Notes under the pieces: generated by a model | The model's input: only the letters and a program-made list of their open reading frames with translations | Databases searched by the model: none | Told to the model about the DNA's origin: nothing | Part shown: in pieces, positions 18,544-27,517 of the stretch | How positions within the stretch are numbered: position 1 is the stretch's first letter | Layout: every line of letters starts with the position of its first letter | NCBI GenBank assembly: GCA_036676175.1 | Contig: JAKFDL010000003.1 | Span: forward strand, 1-64,000 | DNA: 64,000 nt | Source of the DNA: Methylotenera_A sp036676175 | GTDB lineage: Bacteria > Pseudomonadota > Gammaproteobacteria > Burkholderiales > Methylophilaceae | Direction: 5' to 3' | Program-made: the position numbers and the translations under genes

Positions 18544-19212
18544 CTAGAATATATACATAAAGTTAAAGCGTGGTTCGCGTGAGTTATTCACACCCGCCTC
18601 AACAAAAAAGCTTTTGTTAATCAAGCGTAACATCGGTGTGACTTCAATTGTTTCCGACAAGCCATTCATATTGCGTGCTTCTAAAATTAACCAAGGCTGG
18701 GTTTTATCGTAATCACTTTCGTAAAACGAGAATCCCCCTCGCACTGAGGTGTAGTCGTGATTGATATCTGAGGCGCGATAAAGTCTGTGTGCGGCTTGAA
18801 AGTAAACACGCGTCGTTTCATAATCAAACTGTATGCCAGGCGTTATCATCACTTTATCGAAATCGCGATTCTCACCTACAAGCTTATCTTCGCCCTGCAA
18901 AGCACCCACGCCCCCCTGAAACCACAAATTAGCTTGCGCATGTGGGGCGTTCCAGCGTTTAACTAAGCGCGTGTAAGTCACTTCTTCTAGAGTACGTGAT
19001 TTGCTTTTGTCGTCAGCGCGCATATAGGTTGCACTGACTCCAAACGCATCACGTGGGGTGATGGCGTAATTGATAAACGACTCGCGCCAGTTGTTGTTGA
19101 AATCGCCCATGGCCATAAACGACTCACTAAAACCCATTGGCCCTGCAGTTGCGGGTTGGCTGAGTAGCATTGCCAGCAAAGGCAATAGTATTTTAAAAGG
19201 GTGGTAATACAT
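18544..19212 (-). CDS. Putative outer-membrane beta-barrel protein of the metal cassette
   Basis: 222 residues, with a signal peptide ending near QPATA (cleavage before GPMGFSE). The mature part shows alternating hydrophobic and polar strands rich in aromatic residues. It ends in FNFMYIF, a terminal Phe as expected of a barrel inserted by the Bam machinery. About ten strands can be guessed. No TonB box or plug is present, so it would be a simple channel or a structural barrel. It lies in the same direction and is tightly spaced with the HMA and MerT-like genes, which suggests a role in letting the metal across the outer membrane. The family is not recognised. Confidence 0.68.
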   Translation of the reverse strand: MYYHPFKILLPLLAMLLSQPATAGPMGFSESFMAMGDFNNNWRESFINYAITPRDAFGVSATYMRADDKSKSRTLEEVTYTRLVKRWNAPHAQANLWFQGGVGALQGEDKLVGENRDFDKVMITPGIQFDYETTRVYFQAAHRLYRASDINHDYTSVRGGFSFYESDYDKTQPWLILEARNMNGLSETIEVTPMLRLINKSFFVEAGVNNSREPRFNFMYIF

Positions 19213-19301
19213 GATGTTTCCTTTATCTAAACGCTTGATTCACTATTGAATAGTCATCAAACCAAATAAATACGCCCTAAATTTTGGGCGCAATTAGGCT
19301 G
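19213..19301 (-). promoter_or_regulatory. Dyad-rich leader upstream of the barrel-HMA-MerT genes
   Basis: Two inverted repeats lie in this 89-base spacer: ACTATT-G-AATAGT (19242-19254) and CGCCC...GGGCG (19273-19290, with A/T pairs inside and one T-T mismatch). On the minus strand a TTGCGC sits at the edge of the second repeat. The spacing would suit a promoter whose spacer is covered by a metal-responsive regulator. The second repeat could also be a terminator for the upstream gene, but no U run follows. Confidence 0.35.
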
Positions 19302-19691
19302 CTAGATAAAAGAAATAGGTGGGCGTTGCAGGCTGGGTTGGGTGATTGAAACGTAAACTTGCTGTGGATTAATTATTGCCTGTGTTGAAGGCAAAAAAGT
19401 TGCATTAGGTGTGATGCTTGGCAACGCAGTCATGGCATTTAAGCTAGCACATAGGACAGCACAACTAGTTTTGCAGGAATTATTTTCACTATGCTTTTCT
19501 GTATGCAGCTTATTGTTGTTCATACTGTCATGGCACGGCATGTCATGCATAGCTTGAATGTCCTGCGAAACTGGCTGCGATTCTGATTGCATCATGCTAT
19601 TGCATATCGACATATTGGCTGCGGCAACCCCCTGTAGCGGGATCACTAGCAATAGCCAATAAGCAAAAAAAAGTGAAAAGCGTTTTAACAT
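19302..19691 (-). CDS. Secreted Cys/His/Met-rich small protein (CopL/DUF2946-like)
   Basis: 129 residues from ATG 19691 (a TTG at 19730 would give 13 more). A signal peptide or N-terminal anchor (about 1-24) is followed by likely soft-metal ligands: SICNSMM, MHDMPCHDSM and HTEKH, then CKTSCAVLC. The tail contains QRPPI, similar to the PPR-type ends of CopL/DUF2946 proteins found in copper loci. Its composition and its place upstream of barrel, HMA and MerT-like genes support a periplasmic metal buffer or sensor role. It lies 45 bases after greB on the same strand. Confidence 0.65.
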   Translation of the reverse strand: MLKRFSLFFAYWLLLVIPLQGVAAANMSICNSMMQSESQPVSQDIQAMHDMPCHDSMNNNKLHTEKHSENNSCKTSCAVLCASLNAMTALPSITPNATFLPSTQAIINPQQVYVSITQPSLQRPPISFI

Positions 19692-19736
19692 GGCATTTAG
19701 GATAGCTGAATGTTTATTTAAGTTCAACAAGACACT

Positions 19737-20231
19737 TTATATTGGCGTATAGCGTACATCAATAATTTCATATTCATGTTCGCCTACAGGTGTAGCTACT
19801 TTCACCACATCGCCAATCGCTTTGCCCATCATAGCTTTAGCCAAAGGGGATACCCAAGAAATATAACCCATGCTGGGCTCTAGCTCATCTTTGCCAACGA
19901 TACGATAAGTGACTTCAGTATCATCTGCCAGATTAAACAAGGTAACCCACGCACCAAAAAACACCTTCTCCAAGTGCTGCTGTAAACTTGAGTCGACAAT
20001 CTCGGCTAAATCCATGCGCTTCATTAAGTGTTTACAGCGGCTATCGATTTGGCGCAAGCGACGTTTGCCATAAATATAATCCCCATTTTCACTACGGTCG
20101 CCATTGCTAGCCGCCCAAGACACCGTACGTACAACCTCAGGACGCTCTATTTTATAAAGCTGGTGAAACTCTGCCTGCAAAGCAGCAAAGCCTTGCGGCG
20201 TGATGTAATTTTTTTCATCACTGGCGGCCAT
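19737..20231 (-). CDS. greB: Transcript cleavage factor GreB
   Basis: Binds the RNA polymerase secondary channel and stimulates cleavage of backtracked RNA. 164 residues: an N-terminal coiled coil with the acidic tip NGDRSENGDYIYGKRRLRQID (Asp and Glu at the tip), then a globular FKBP-like domain ending VGEHEYEIIDVRY. The GKRRLRQID stretch and the basic patch favour GreB over GreA. The ATG overlaps the stop of the upstream unknown gene (TAATG), so they are co-translated. Confidence 0.93.
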   Translation of the reverse strand: MAASDEKNYITPQGFAALQAEFHQLYKIERPEVVRTVSWAASNGDRSENGDYIYGKRRLRQIDSRCKHLMKRMDLAEIVDSSLQQHLEKVFFGAWVTLFNLADDTEVTYRIVGKDELEPSMGYISWVSPLAKAMMGKAIGDVVKVATPVGEHEYEIIDVRYTPI

Positions 20232-20647
20232 TATTGTAACTGCTGATCTTTTTGTATCATTTCAATTTTCGGGTTATCAAGCAGTTGTACATCTTGCACA
20301 AAGAAACCCGTCTCACCAAAACAAGTGGTTGGAACACCCAAATGCTCTTCATAGATTAAGCGAACGCGTTTTCCCACCGTTTCATTGATACGCTTAGCAA
20401 CGGCAGCATCCCGCACGGTAAAATAGAACTTTTCCGCTTGTGTGCCAGGCATTGAAACCAACACCAATTCACCCTCGTAGGTTTTACAAACAAAGCCTTT
20501 TTGCGAAAGTTTTTGTACATACCCTGCCCGCTCGCCATCGGAGTAGACCCAAGTCAGACTTGCCCAAGTGTAAAGTGCAAACAGTGCAATTGGCACCAAT
20601 AACAGCCAAAGTGAGTATTTGAGTATTTTTGCAATTTTAGCCAGCAT
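20231..20647 (-). CDS. Hypothetical membrane-anchored protein
   Basis: 138 residues from ATG 20647, chosen because GGAG stands about 8 bases before it on the minus strand. One hydrophobic segment near the N-terminus (about residues 10-32) is followed by a soluble, presumably periplasmic domain with two cysteines (in GFVCKTYEG and PTTCFGETG) that could form a disulfide. Its stop codon shares one base with the greB start. Similar small anchored proteins are common next to greB in betaproteobacteria, as far as I recall. No function can be assigned. Confidence 0.75.
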   Translation of the reverse strand: MLAKIAKILKYSLWLLLVPIALFALYTWASLTWVYSDGERAGYVQKLSQKGFVCKTYEGELVLVSMPGTQAEKFYFTVRDAAVAKRINETVGKRVRLIYEEHLGVPTTCFGETGFFVQDVQLLDNPKIEMIQKDQQLQ

Positions 20648-20733
20648 GCCAATTCTCCAAAGTGAAGGCCCCCGTATTAACTTTTTCATCAAGCGATATT
20701 ATCTAAGCCGTCATTATCCAATAGAATGATGCA

Positions 20734-23445
20734 ATGTTAAACACATTGATTTTATGCCCTTCGGCACGGCTGGTGCGCAGCATTAAAAACGACATCGCCC
20801 GCCAGCACATCAATGCAGGCCAGACACAATGGCAAAGCCCGCATATCATGACTTTGGCACAATGGCTGGATAGCGTAATCGAACAAAGCTTGCTGGTTGG
20901 CAATCTAGTAGCACCACCAAGCTTGTTAAGCCCCCTTAACGAGCAATTGCTATGGCAACAAGTGATTAAACAATCGCTGCAAAAAGTGGCTTTTGATGCG
21001 CTGTTTGATGTGGCCGGTCTTGCCAGTGCTGCGATAGAAGCCAATCAATACGTCATTGCCTGGCGTTTACATGTCCCACGCGAACAAATGGCTGAAGAAG
21101 CTCGCCAGTTTGCGCTGTGGCAGCGCACGTTTCAGCAGCGCTGCCAGCAACTGAATGTATTGGAAAGCGTACGTTATATCGATTGGCAATTGGACATCCT
21201 GAATCAGGATATTTTGCAAACCAGTATAGGCGGGCTACCCGACCGCATTGAATTTGCAGGGTTTGACCAAGCCGCACCACAAGAGCAACGCTTGCGCGAA
21301 ATCCTAGTTCAAAAAAATATAAGTGTTGCAGACTATGTCAGCACCCAGCCCAAAGCTGCATCAACCCAGCATATTGCATTGGAACACCAGGACGCAGAAT
21401 GCCGTGCGGCAGTGGCTTGGGCCAAGCAACAATTAGAAGTTAATCCGCATGCAAAGCTTGCTATCGTTACGCCGCGATTAAGTGAAGTCAGAAACCAGCT
21501 TGCAGATTTACTCGATGACGTGTTTTACCCTGCGAGTGTGCGTCACAGCCAATCAAGCATGACACGCAACTACAACTTCTCATTAGGCACGCCACTTAAC
21601 CAGCAGCCGATGATTCAAGCTGGGCTTAATTTATTGCGCCTATTTAGCAATTATGAGTTAGCACAAGCCGAAGTTTCGGCTGTTTTATTATCACCATTTT
21701 GGTCTGCCAGCCTACAAGAGGCTGATGCGCGCGCGCAGCTGGATGCAAAAATGCGCGAGCAGTTGCCGATGCAATTTAAATTGACAGAGTTTATGGATTT
21801 TGCCGGTTACCATCTGGCAAAAGGTTTGGATGTTGCGCATTTATTAACGCATATAAAAGCGATAGCAGCTTTATCTAGTAATAAAAAAAGTACGGGTTCG
21901 CTATGGGCGCAAACGCTGACAGAAATTTTAAGCGTACTCAATTGGCCAGGTGAGCGCGTGCTGAATAGTTTGGAGTATCAAGCCAGCATTGCCTGGCAAA
22001 CAGCGCTTGGACAACTGAAGCAGCTTGATGTGCTGGGCAAAGCTTTATACCAGGCAGAAGCGGTACAAGTATTACAGCAAATCTGTGCTGACCAAGTTTT
22101 TCAAGCAGAAACCACAACAGACACTTCGATACAGATTTTGGGCATCATGGAGGCATTAAGCGCACCAGTGGACGCCATGTGGTGTATGCATATGAACGAC
22201 CATATTTGGCCACCGCCCTCCCGCCCTAACCCGCTGTTGCCTGCTTTTATTCAGCGCGCGGCCAAATTACCCAACGCCGATAATAGCGTGCAAGCTGCGT
22301 TTGCAGAAAATATCCAGCAACGGCTATTACACTCGGCCAAGCACATTATCTTTTCCAGCAGCCAAATCGAAGGTAACAGTCAGTTGCGCCTATCACCTTT
22401 GATGAAAGATATTCCTGCATTAATCGATGTCAACCTTGCCGAAACTCTGGCAGAAACTTTAAGTCAATTAGGTAGCAAGAATTTAAAAATATCGGACTTG
22501 CAATGGATAGATGACCATGCCGCACCTAAAGTACAGGCTGGTGAGCGCATTACAGGCGGCACCAGTCTATTCCGCGCTCAAGCCATTTGCCCAGCTTGGG
22601 CATTTTACCAATTCAGGCTGGGTGCTAAAGCGCTTAAAGCGCCTAGTAACGGCCTAGATATGATGACACGCGGCATTCTGGTGCATGCGGTGTTAGCTGC
22701 ATTTTGGCAACAGCGTCATTTTTCAGACTTACGCTGCATGTCAGATGACTCCTTTGCCCAAGCTTTAAACGCAGCGGTTAAAGCAGCCTTGGATGAACTA
22801 TCGAAACAACACAAAGTGCTTTCAGAAAACTTATTAGCGCTAGAACATGAGCGCTTATTTAAGTTGGTAGGTGATTGGCTACGCTTTGAAATTGATTACT
22901 GGGAAAAAACGCGAGAAGTGCCATTTAATATAGTGGCCTGCGAGGCTGAAAAAATAGTGCTGATAGGCGGCATTGAAGTCAGGTTGAAGATAGACCGTAT
23001 TCACCAATTTGAAAATGGCAGTATTGAGTTTGTAGATTACAAAACAGGCCAAAAACCTGACATGGCTAGCTGGGGCGAAATGCGTATTATCGAACCACAG
23101 CTACCCATTTATGCCGCTTTTTATGACGATGGCAGCATCGTAAATGGAGTTCAGTTCGGTATGGTTAAAACTGCCGAGCATGCTTATGCTGGCATCGCAG
23201 ATACCAATTTCGAGGCTGAGCTTGAAAAGCGCAAACCTAAACTTATCCAGCGATTCTCCAGCTGGCAACATTTACTACGACACTGGAGAGACAGTATTGA
23301 AGGCATTGCCGATGAAATCAAAGCGGGTAAAGCGGCAGTAAGGTTTGATGATGAAAAGGATTTAGCCTATTGCGAAGTACTGCCATTGTTACGTCTGCCA
23401 GAGCGTCAACTGCAGTTTGAACGCTTTAAGGGTGAACAAGTGTGA
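20734..23445 (+). CDS. AddB-like PD-(D/E)XK nuclease subunit (probable DNA repair protein)
   Basis: 903 residues. The N-terminal two thirds resemble a decayed UvrD-like helicase fold without a working P-loop. The C-terminus holds a RecB-type nuclease: a conserved His-x-VLAAFW helix, ...VRLKIDRIHQF..., then FVDYKTG (about 766-772) and QLPIYAAFY. It belongs to the betaproteobacterial family usually labelled probable DNA repair protein (TIGR03623). Only one Cys precedes the nuclease (AICPAW) and one follows (AYCEVL), so the four-cysteine iron-sulfur cluster of B. subtilis AddB appears absent. The following helicase gene overlaps by 4 bases, so the two should form a complex for processing double-strand ends. 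Confidence 0.86.
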   Translation: MLNTLILCPSARLVRSIKNDIARQHINAGQTQWQSPHIMTLAQWLDSVIEQSLLVGNLVAPPSLLSPLNEQLLWQQVIKQSLQKVAFDALFDVAGLASAAIEANQYVIAWRLHVPREQMAEEARQFALWQRTFQQRCQQLNVLESVRYIDWQLDILNQDILQTSIGGLPDRIEFAGFDQAAPQEQRLREILVQKNISVADYVSTQPKAASTQHIALEHQDAECRAAVAWAKQQLEVNPHAKLAIVTPRLSEVRNQLADLLDDVFYPASVRHSQSSMTRNYNFSLGTPLNQQPMIQAGLNLLRLFSNYELAQAEVSAVLLSPFWSASLQEADARAQLDAKMREQLPMQFKLTEFMDFAGYHLAKGLDVAHLLTHIKAIAALSSNKKSTGSLWAQTLTEILSVLNWPGERVLNSLEYQASIAWQTALGQLKQLDVLGKALYQAEAVQVLQQICADQVFQAETTTDTSIQILGIMEALSAPVDAMWCMHMNDHIWPPPSRPNPLLPAFIQRAAKLPNADNSVQAAFAENIQQRLLHSAKHIIFSSSQIEGNSQLRLSPLMKDIPALIDVNLAETLAETLSQLGSKNLKISDLQWIDDHAAPKVQAGERITGGTSLFRAQAICPAWAFYQFRLGAKALKAPSNGLDMMTRGILVHAVLAAFWQQRHFSDLRCMSDDSFAQALNAAVKAALDELSKQHKVLSENLLALEHERLFKLVGDWLRFEIDYWEKTREVPFNIVACEAEKIVLIGGIEVRLKIDRIHQFENGSIEFVDYKTGQKPDMASWGEMRIIEPQLPIYAAFYDDGSIVNGVQFGMVKTAEHAYAGIADTNFEAELEKRKPKLIQRFSSWQHLLRHWRDSIEGIADEIKAGKAAVRFDDEKDLAYCEVLPLLRLPERQLQFERFKGEQV

Positions 23446-26400
23446 GTGTTCAGGATTCTGTTCAAGACATCTTAATGGAAGATGAAGCTAACCGCCAACG
23501 CGCTTTAGGGCTTGTGTCTTTCATTGTCGAAGCGCCAGCCGGGGCTGGTAAAACCGAGCTACTGACCCAGCGCTACCTGAAGCTGCTGCAAACCGTCAAT
23601 GCACCTGAAGAAATCGTTGCTATTACCTTTACCAATAAAGCCGCAGCTGAAATGCGTTTACGTATTTTAGATAGCCTGGTTGCAGCCGCTAACCACAGCC
23701 CGCTACCGCAAGCCCACAAGCAAATTACCTATGATTTAAGCTTGAAAGCCTTGCAGCAATCTCAAGCGCATGATTGGCAGCTCATTGAAAATCCTTCGCG
23801 CCTACGAATTTTTACCATAGACAGTCTGTGCGCAAATCTGGCGCGGCAAATGCCCCTGCTCAGCCGCTTTGGCGCACAGCCTAAAGTGGCAGATGATGCT
23901 AGTATTTTTTACACGCAAGCGGCAGAACAGACGTTGGCTTTGCTTGAGCACACCATACATGGTGAGGTTGTAAAAACCGCACTGCGTTATGTGGAAAACA
24001 ATGCAGCACAACTGACCGGTTTACTCATCAATATGTTGCAAAAGCGCGATCAGTGGCTTGGTTATTCGACCACACACCATCAAATTGATACGGCACAATT
24101 ACAAAACACTCTAAACCACCTCCTCACTGAAAATTTAAGTAATGCTGTGCATGTAATTCCAGCTGAACTGCAACAAGCGTTAATGCCCGTTGCGCGCTTT
24201 GCCGCCAGCAATCAGCCCGCCAGCCTTGATGTGAGCAGTCTGTTAGATTGGCAAACCCCTTTGACCGAACAGCCGCACGATTTAAACCAATGGCGTGCCG
24301 TGGTCGATTTATTGCTAAAAGAGAACGGTGAGCCCCGCAAGTCGGTTGATGCACGTCACGGCTTTCCTGCTACGGATGAAGGCCGTGCGCAAAAAAAAGT
24401 TTTAGCGGAAATTATTGCAGGAGTGAATAATACCTCTGCCCTGCACGCCATACGCAGCCTGCCATGTAGCACAGAGAATAACAGTGATTGGCAAATGATT
24501 GCAGCGCTTTCACAACTACTTAACCTTGCGGTGGCGCAATTATGGCTAGTGTTTCAGATGGCGGGTGAGGTAGATTTTGTCGAGATTGCACAACGCGCCA
24601 CACAGGCGTTGGGGGCTGAGTTGGAAGAGCCGACCGATTTGGCGTTAAAGCTGGATTACCAGATTCGGCACTTGTTAGTAGATGAGTTTCAGGACACCAG
24701 CCCCAGCCAAATCAAATTATTAGAACAGCTGACACGTGGCTGGCAAGCTGATGATGAACGTACACTATTCTGCGTGGGCGACCCCATGCAATCCATTTAC
24801 CGTTTTCGTAAAGCCAACGTGAGCTTGTTTATAAATGCGGCCACGCACGGGATTGGCGACATTCGCCTGCAACGCCTGCAGCTCTATCGCAACAATCGCT
24901 CGACGCCGCAAATTGTCGGTTGGATTAACCAAACTTTTGCACCATTATTTTCAGCGCATGATAACGAAAACCAAGGCGCGGTGAAATATCGCACTTCAAT
25001 TGCCAACATCAGTGCTGATGATAATAAAAACGCCTCTGATAGCGGCGTTGAGGTGCATGCCATGATAAAAAACAATGGTACAGAAGCCGCTAAACAAGCC
25101 GAAGCTGAAGCGGTGATTGCGATTATCCAGCGCGAACGCAGTACAAACCCAGACGCAAAAATTGCAATACTGGTCAGTGCTAAAAACCATCTCACCCATT
25201 TAGTTACTACACTGCGCAGAACTCACTCAGATATTAAATTTCAGGCGCTAGAAATTGAAGCATTGGCAGGTCGCCAAATTGTGCAAGATTTACTGGCGCT
25301 GACCCATGCGCTGCACCATAAAGCAGACCGTGTGCATTGGTTGGCTGTGTTGCGCTCGCCTTGGTGCGGCCTTACTTTATACGATTTGCATATGCTGGCA
25401 GGCAGCAATCACCAAGCAACCATATGGCAACTGATGCAAAATGAAGCGCTGGTCAATCAACTGTCTAACGATGGCCAAGAACGTTTGCGACATGTACGTG
25501 CTATTTTTGAAGAGGCGTTCGAATCGCAGGGACGCGCCAGTACAAGTAGGTGGATACGCGGCATATGGCTGCTGTTAAACGGTGCCGCTTGCCTTTGGGA
25601 GCAAGCAGATGTGACAGATGTACAAGCATTTTTTAAATGCCTGGATGGCCTGGATAAGCGCAATCAATTTTCGCCTGAACGCATGCACATGGAGATTGAA
25701 AAGCTATTTGCCGCGCCCGATGCGCAAGGCGAAAACCTGCAAATGATGACGATTCATAAATCGAAAGGTTTAGAGTTTGACACCGTAATTTTGCTGGGAT
25801 TGGGCAACTCCACAGGCGGTAATAATGGTGATAAGCCGCTGCTGTTGTGGGAAGAAGTAGCAACTGATAGCCACACCGAATTGCTGGCCGCTCCATTCGT
25901 CCCCAAAACCGGCCAAAATGCAAGCCATGTCACCGTCTATGACTTTTTGGCAGCACGCGAAAAGATACGCGATACCAACGAAGATATACGCGTGCTGTAT
26001 GTGGCAGCCACGCGCGCAGAACGCAAACTGCATTTAGTGGGCTTTGCCAACCAGAGCAAGGATGACGAAATTAAACCAGCAGCCAATACGCCACTCGCTT
26101 TATTGTGGCCGGCAATAAGTCACTACTTTAACCAGCCTGAGATTAAACGAGTACATGAAGAGGCAGTCGTGACAGAAGAGGATATTGCCAACTTCACGCC
26201 GAAATTAGTGCGATTAAAACAACTACAGATACCTGCTGTACTGCAAACTAAAAAAGCGGCAATGGTAGATTTGAACATTGTACAAGCCAAACCCAGTAGC
26301 ACCCGTAGTATAGAGGCAGATATCGGTACTTTGGCTCACCGCTATATGGAAATTATTGCACAACAAGGCGTGGAAAATTGGCCATTAACACGCATTAGCT

Positions 26401-26819
26401 CGCTCAAGCCCGCAATGCAGCATTGGTTGCATCAACAGGGGTATAGCGAAAGCATGGCATTTTCTGCTGCAGAACGAGTACAAAATCTGCTTATCGTAAC
26501 ATTAGGTAGCGAAGACGGGCAGTGGGTACTTAAAACAAGAACTCACACCAATGCTGAGCTTGCTTTAACTAACATGCAATACGGAGAAGTGAAAAACTAC
26601 GTTGTAGACCGCACTTTTATAGAGGGCGACACGCGCTGGATTATTGATTACAAAACCGTAGAAATGGCTGCTGATGCATCACCATATGAGCTTAAAAATG
26701 CTGCAGAAAACTACCGAGATCAACTGGAGAACTATTCCAGACTTTTTGTGAATGAAGGCTTACCGATAAAACGTGCGATTTTATTTATGAACATCGGCAA
26801 GCTTGTACCCATCTTGTAG
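23442..26819 (+). CDS. AddA-like UvrD-family helicase/nuclease
   Basis: 1125-residue superfamily 1 helicase with a C-terminal nuclease. The P-loop APAGAGKTE (31-39), ITFTNKAAAEMRLRI, VDEFQDTSPSQ (about 411), GDPMQSIYRFRKA, IHKSKGLEF and VLYVAATRAERKL give all helicase motifs. The C-terminal RecB-type nuclease shows GTLAHRYMEI, WIIDYKT (about 1066) and YRDQLENYS. Start codon GTG overlaps the stop of the AddB-like gene (GTGA). With that protein it would form an AddAB-type helicase-nuclease for recombination repair in place of RecBCD; whether it responds to Chi-like sites is unknown. Confidence 0.9.
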   Translation: MSVQDSVQDILMEDEANRQRALGLVSFIVEAPAGAGKTELLTQRYLKLLQTVNAPEEIVAITFTNKAAAEMRLRILDSLVAAANHSPLPQAHKQITYDLSLKALQQSQAHDWQLIENPSRLRIFTIDSLCANLARQMPLLSRFGAQPKVADDASIFYTQAAEQTLALLEHTIHGEVVKTALRYVENNAAQLTGLLINMLQKRDQWLGYSTTHHQIDTAQLQNTLNHLLTENLSNAVHVIPAELQQALMPVARFAASNQPASLDVSSLLDWQTPLTEQPHDLNQWRAVVDLLLKENGEPRKSVDARHGFPATDEGRAQKKVLAEIIAGVNNTSALHAIRSLPCSTENNSDWQMIAALSQLLNLAVAQLWLVFQMAGEVDFVEIAQRATQALGAELEEPTDLALKLDYQIRHLLVDEFQDTSPSQIKLLEQLTRGWQADDERTLFCVGDPMQSIYRFRKANVSLFINAATHGIGDIRLQRLQLYRNNRSTPQIVGWINQTFAPLFSAHDNENQGAVKYRTSIANISADDNKNASDSGVEVHAMIKNNGTEAAKQAEAEAVIAIIQRERSTNPDAKIAILVSAKNHLTHLVTTLRRTHSDIKFQALEIEALAGRQIVQDLLALTHALHHKADRVHWLAVLRSPWCGLTLYDLHMLAGSNHQATIWQLMQNEALVNQLSNDGQERLRHVRAIFEEAFESQGRASTSRWIRGIWLLLNGAACLWEQADVTDVQAFFKCLDGLDKRNQFSPERMHMEIEKLFAAPDAQGENLQMMTIHKSKGLEFDTVILLGLGNSTGGNNGDKPLLLWEEVATDSHTELLAAPFVPKTGQNASHVTVYDFLAAREKIRDTNEDIRVLYVAATRAERKLHLVGFANQSKDDEIKPAANTPLALLWPAISHYFNQPEIKRVHEEAVVTEEDIANFTPKLVRLKQLQIPAVLQTKKAAMVDLNIVQAKPSSTRSIEADIGTLAHRYMEIIAQQGVENWPLTRISSLKPAMQHWLHQQGYSESMAFSAAERVQNLLIVTLGSEDGQWVLKTRTHTNAELALTNMQYGEVKNYVVDRTFIEGDTRWIIDYKTVEMAADASPYELKNAAENYRDQLENYSRLFVNEGLPIKRAILFMNIGKLVPIL

Positions 26820-26856
26820 TTGGAGCAACTTAAGTACAAATCAGGCCATAACATCA

Positions 26857-27498
26857 TCAAAAACGTGATTTTACGATGTGCTTTAAGAACACCCAGACTG
26901 CCGGTAGCCCAGGAATAATAATCATTGCTAGAGCGACTAACGAAAAATTAGCTTTAACCCACGGATGATTGCCTACCAAAAATCCTAGTGCAGTTAGCCC
27001 ACAGACCCAAATAAGTCCGCCAACCACGTTATATAAAGCAAATTTTGGGTAGGTCATCTGTGCTACGCCTGCTACAAACGGTGTGAAAGTTCGAATGAAA
27101 GGCAGAAACCGCCCAACAACTATGGTAATAGGGCCATGTTTTTCATAGAATTCATGGGTTTTATCAAAGGCTTCTTTATTAAACCAACGTGAACTTTCCC
27201 ACGAAAAGACTTTTGGCCCGGCCCATCGGCCTGCCGAATAATTCACTGCGTCTCCAGCAATTGCTGCGATTGACAACAAAATCATGAGAGCCGGAAGGTT
27301 CATGCCACCAACGGCTGCTATAGCCCCGGCGACAAACAATAATGAATCTCCCGGTAAAAAAGGCATAACAACAAAACCTGTCTCCACAAAGATAATTGCA
27401 AACAAAAGCGCGTAAATCCACACGCCCCAAGTCGATGCAACAACTTCCAAATGCTTATCTAGGTGTAAAAAGAGATCGAAGATACTTGAGATGTCCAT
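26857..27498 (-). CDS. dedA: DedA-family membrane protein
   Basis: 213-residue inner-membrane protein with about five helices and re-entrant loops. The DedA signature is evident in ETGFVVMPFLPGDSLLFVAG, then AGDAVNYSAGRW, EFYEKHG and GRFLPFIRTFTPFVAG, whose acidic and arginine residues are needed for function in the family. Members flip lipid carriers such as undecaprenyl phosphate or phosphatidylethanolamine and support proton-motive force and drug tolerance. It lies 19 bases after mfd on the same strand and converges on the AddA-like gene. Confidence 0.92.
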   Translation of the reverse strand: MDISSIFDLFLHLDKHLEVVASTWGVWIYALLFAIIFVETGFVVMPFLPGDSLLFVAGAIAAVGGMNLPALMILLSIAAIAGDAVNYSAGRWAGPKVFSWESSRWFNKEAFDKTHEFYEKHGPITIVVGRFLPFIRTFTPFVAGVAQMTYPKFALYNVVGGLIWVCGLTALGFLVGNHPWVKANFSLVALAMIIIPGLPAVWVFLKHIVKSRF

Positions 27499-27517
27499 TA
27501 TTTTAGTTTCTTTTAAA

